Shown piece after piece: positions 61,898 through 64,000 of a stretch of 64,000 nucleotides of DNA. Made by a program: the position numbers and the translations under genes. Within the stretch, counting starts at the first letter, position 1; each line of letters starts with the position of its first letter. This DNA comes from Rhizobium lentis (GTDB lineage Bacteria > Pseudomonadota > Alphaproteobacteria > Rhizobiales > Rhizobiaceae), in assembly GCF_014200175.1 (NCBI RefSeq), contig NZ_JACHBD010000011.1, positions 241,585 to 305,584 on the forward strand, read 5' to 3'. Below the pieces are notes generated by a model, which made no database searches, was not told where the DNA came from, and worked only from the letters and a program-made list of their open reading frames with translations.

Positions 61898-62246
61898 ATG
61901 ACGCCAGCTATTTGTGTAGCATTTACAGCGGGAGCGGCTTTCAAGTTTAGGCAGCTTGAAGATGTATTGTCCGAACATTTGAAAGAAAATGACGGTGAAA
62001 TCTTGCCTCATCTGTTGATGGCAGATATTTCCGGCTTGTTGAACGAGTTCCTGACGATAAGTGGGTAAGAAACTTCCTCGCTTATTTGGAGGATAATTTC
62101 GTGGGCCAAAGTGGATCATTGACGGAATTGATATCGGTTTCTTTATCGAGCATCTTTCACCTGATAGGTCTTTGTCCGATCCCATCGTCAAACGTCTCGG
62201 CAAGCAAATGAAGGAGGAACATCGACATATTTTCGGACTTGGATAG
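61898..62246 (+). pseudogene. Frame-broken remnant of a small soluble protein (possible orphan immunity gene)
   Basis: Three successive frames read as one degraded protein. ATG 61898 gives FRQLEDVLSEHLKENDGEILPHLLMADISG. A shift near 62050 continues as DKWVRNFLAYLEDNF, and a second shift near 62105 as WIIDGIDIGFFIEHLSPDRS ... KRLGKQMKEEHRHIFGLG, stopping at 62246. The pieces are acidic, soluble and of natural amino-acid composition, unlike random frames, and resemble small immunity-type proteins. Decayed immunity or toxin cassettes downstream of cdiAI are common. The family is not assigned with certainty. Confidence 0.5.
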
Positions 62247-62291
62247 GCCCATAACGCCTTCCAAGCTATTCAAGACAATCTGGCTTTCTGA

Positions 62292-62430
62292 AGTGCTCCC
62301 CAATTTTGGGCCAGCGGGAGCTGGAATTTCCGGGATTATTGGCTCAGCTCGGCGGGGGTGCCGATGAGCCGTTCATAAGCGAAATCGGCACCTTGTTGCC
62401 GATGGCGCTATGTGGCCGTAACTCGTTATA
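62292..62430 (-). mobile_element. IS3-family element, transposase 3' end and terminal region (interrupted)
   Basis: On the minus strand, 62430 to 62344 encodes YNELRPHSAIGNKVPISLMN...PPPS and a stop, the classical C-terminus of an IS3-family OrfB integrase. The following bases to about 62292 run to TGAAGTGCTCCCC on the plus strand, a plausible IS end. The other part of the same gene lies at 63907-64000, with an IS110-like element between. The far IS end is outside the window, so the terminal repeat cannot be confirmed. Confidence 0.75.
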
Positions 62431-62493
62431 GATCCTATGCAAGCTGGCCGCGGAGCTTGATACTTCACCTCCGCTTTTCCACGGAGGATGATA

Positions 62494-63642
62494 ATGAGCG
62501 CTGATAATGTCAATGATTGCTATATCGCCCTTGAATTGAGCCAGAGAACGTGGCTGGTCGGGTACCTCTTGCCTGGCTCGGATAAGGTGCAGACGATTAC
62601 GGTTGCCGGCGGCAACGCCGAGGCTCTCCTGTCCGCTCTTTTAAGAATTCAAAGCATGACACGAAATCGCTCTCCGTCAGGATTTGCGGCAGGGCCGCTG
62701 CGAGTATGTTTCGAAGCGGGCTATGATGGTTTTTGGCTTGCCCGCTTTCTCCTCAACAGCGGTATCGATACCACCGTTTTGGACCCGTCCAGCTTTTTGG
62801 TTTCCCGTCGAGGCCGACGTGTGAAGACAGATCGCATCGATGTTGAAGCGATGGTGTTTACCCTAAAGGCCTATCTGCTCGGAGATAGGTCGGTTTGCCG
62901 CCCGGTGCGGCTACCCAGCATCGATGAAGAGGACGCCAAACGCCTCTCCCGAGAACGTACCCAATTGAAGAAGGAGCGCACGCGCCACGTCAATCGCATT
63001 CGCGCCTTGTTGGTACTCCACGGTATTCGCTCGGTTCCCGGTCTTTGGGGAGGGCGCTGGAAGGAAGTGCTTTCGAATATCCGAACTGGCGACGGCAGGG
63101 AACTGGGCCGTTTCATCTTCCGTGAGCTGTGCCGCCAGTTCGAACGCCTAGACCTCGTGCATTCGCAACTCAAGGCTCTGGAGAAAGAACGCATTCAGGC
63201 TTGCGCATCCGAAGGAGAGATCGATAACGGCGCCAAGATCAGAGTTCTGAAGCAGCTCGATGGCATCGGCGAAACCGGCGCTGCACACTTGGTCGCCGAA
63301 GTGTTCCATCGAACATTTAAGAACCGAAAGCATCTGGCCTCTTACCTCGGACTGTCTCCCAGCCCGTATTCCAGTGGAGAGGTGCATCGAGATCAGGGCA
63401 TCAGCAAAGCGGGCAACAAACAAGCACGCGTGATGCTGATCGAACTGGCTTGGTGTTGGCTCAAGTACCAACCACAAAGCCAGCTCACGCAATGGTATCG
63501 CTCCCGCTTCTCGGGGCATGGAGGTCGTTCTGGAAAGGTCGGAATAGTCGCTTTGGCCCGCAAACTTGCAATAGCATTCTGGCGGTTCATCGAAGACGGT
63601 GTGGTGCCCGAAGGGGCCACTCTATCTATCGCCGCCAAATAA
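62494..63642 (+). CDS. IS110-family transposase
   Basis: Transposase of 382 aa. The N-terminal RuvC-like DEDD domain has CYIALELSQRTWLVG, VCFEAGYDGFWLARFL and KTDRIDVEAMV, but the first acidic position reads as ALELSQ instead of the common GIDVS/T. The C-terminal Transposase_20 region has LKQLDGIGETGAAHLVAEV, HLASYLGLSPSPYSSGE and DQGISKAGNKQARVMLIELAW with the conserved serine in GISKAGN. The ATG at 62494 is preferred because GGAGG lies six bases before it; ATG 62488 would be too close. The enzyme uses a structured RNA to choose its target in this family. Confidence 0.92.
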   Translation: MSADNVNDCYIALELSQRTWLVGYLLPGSDKVQTITVAGGNAEALLSALLRIQSMTRNRSPSGFAAGPLRVCFEAGYDGFWLARFLLNSGIDTTVLDPSSFLVSRRGRRVKTDRIDVEAMVFTLKAYLLGDRSVCRPVRLPSIDEEDAKRLSRERTQLKKERTRHVNRIRALLVLHGIRSVPGLWGGRWKEVLSNIRTGDGRELGRFIFRELCRQFERLDLVHSQLKALEKERIQACASEGEIDNGAKIRVLKQLDGIGETGAAHLVAEVFHRTFKNRKHLASYLGLSPSPYSSGEVHRDQGISKAGNKQARVMLIELAWCWLKYQPQSQLTQWYRSRFSGHGGRSGKVGIVALARKLAIAFWRFIEDGVVPEGATLSIAAK

Positions 63643-63906
63643 GGGTTCAACCGCCGACGGGCAGTTGAGAGGAAGCGTGGCTACCGTGCGTAGAGATGGA
63701 AATCACACGCCGAGTTGTAGTTTGGTACCGCGTTTCGAAGCAGGCGTTTGGCCACCATGAATCGGGATTATGGTCGGAGGCAGCTGCCTCAGCCGGATAC
63801 AAGTGGAGGCACCAACGGGTGCCGGATTGCCAGACGACTGCGAACAACCGATGGCAGGCAATCTTGGGAGGGATGACGATGGATTGACAAACGCCGCTTC
63901 ATACAA
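63643..63906 (+). ncRNA. Possible bridge/seek RNA region of the IS110/IS1111-like element
   Basis: The 264-bp untranslated 3' part of the element contains several short stems, for example GAGGCAGCTGCCTC (about 63777-63790) and GGCACC-AAC-GGGTGCC (about 63809-63823). IS1111-type elements encode their guide RNA downstream of the transposase gene. The RNA boundaries and guide loops cannot be read by eye. Confidence 0.4.
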
Positions 63907-64000
63907 ATCTCTACGCCAATCCTCCATCTTCGCACGCGCGTCGTCAAGGCTCATGAACCAATGGGAGTTCAGGCACTCGGCGCGGAACTTGCCGTTAAAT
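63907..64000 (-). mobile_element. IS3-family transposase (OrfB), partial, interrupted by the IS110-like element
   Basis: The minus strand from the window edge reads NGKFRAECLNSHWF, MSLDDARAKMEDWRRD, the conserved end of the DDE integrase core of IS3-family OrfB. The frame is broken at 63907 by the IS110-like insertion and resumes at 62430. The gene is cut by the window end, so the upstream OrfA and the IS boundary are not seen. Confidence 0.85.

Larger units (their letters stand above)
62431..63906 (+). mobile_element. IS110/IS1111-like insertion sequence inserted in an IS3-family transposase gene
   Basis: About 1476 bp whose removal joins GAT (63909-63907, minus strand) to TAT (62430) and restores WRRDYNELRPHS, the canonical IS3 sequence. 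There is a short 5' end (63 bp before the transposase ATG) and a long 3' untranslated part (264 bp). Imperfect subterminal inverted sequences TATGCAAGC (62436-62444) and TATGAAGC (63903-63896, minus) fit the IS1111 subgroup. No target-site duplication is evident, as usual for the family. Confidence 0.75.

Noticed and set aside
63703..63954. An 83-codon minus-strand gene at the right end
   Set aside because: Its first ~16 residues are the IS3 OrfB fragment; the rest is read-through into the untranslated end of the IS110-like element.

Overview
The window reads as a high-GC alphaproteobacterial replicon of the Rhizobium leguminosarum / R. etli type. The rhamnose locus (rhaRSTPQUK divergent from rhaDI), a choline-sulfatase with its own LysR regulator, intergenic hairpin repeats of the RIME kind and many ABC importers all fit that group. 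The concentration of catabolic islands with few housekeeping genes suggests a large accessory plasmid; this is inference, since no replication or partition genes are in view.

Layout. 0-8 kb: a complete branched-chain-amino-acid-type ABC importer (binding protein, two ATPases, two permeases) followed by a GMC oxidoreductase and a 3-hydroxyisobutyrate-dehydrogenase-like enzyme, then a lone fhuC-like ATPase on the other strand. 8-20 kb: a hydratase and the full L-rhamnose regulon (uptake, mutarotation, isomerisation, phosphorylation, aldol cleavage, lactaldehyde oxidation), with a mirrored operator-promoter between rhaR and rhaD. 20-21.5 kb: an ECF41-type sigma factor divergent from a carboxymuconolactone-decarboxylase-family gene, with a matching candidate promoter facing each of them. 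21.7-38 kb: scattered catabolic and regulatory genes (metallo-hydrolase with IclR, SDR, fused hydantoinase/oxoprolinase with a MarR-type regulator, TetR, amidase, a frameshifted sugar isomerase, betC with LysR, HpcH/HpaI aldolase). 38-45 kb: an operon on the minus strand with a GNAT acetyltransferase, a NagZ-like glycosidase and a peptide/oligosaccharide-type ABC importer. 45-47.7 kb: thiMED thiamine salvage genes under a TPP riboswitch.

48.4-62.2 kb is the most unusual part: an IalB-family protein, an FhaC/CdiB outer-membrane transporter, two lipoproteins and a 3135-residue filamentous-haemagglutinin exoprotein, in that order. The exoprotein ends in a base-composition-shifted C-terminus carrying a PD-(D/E)XK nuclease-like motif. 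A small gene 10 bp downstream is the candidate immunity gene, and after it comes a frame-broken remnant that looks like an older orphan cassette gene. I read this as a contact-dependent inhibition (CDI) / two-partner secretion system with an unusual gene order.

The right end (62.3-64 kb) is a nested insertion: an IS110/IS1111-like element of about 1.48 kb sits inside the transposase gene of an IS3-family element, and removing it restores a canonical IS3 reading frame. The long untranslated stretch after the IS110-like transposase gene is where a bridge/seek RNA would be expected.
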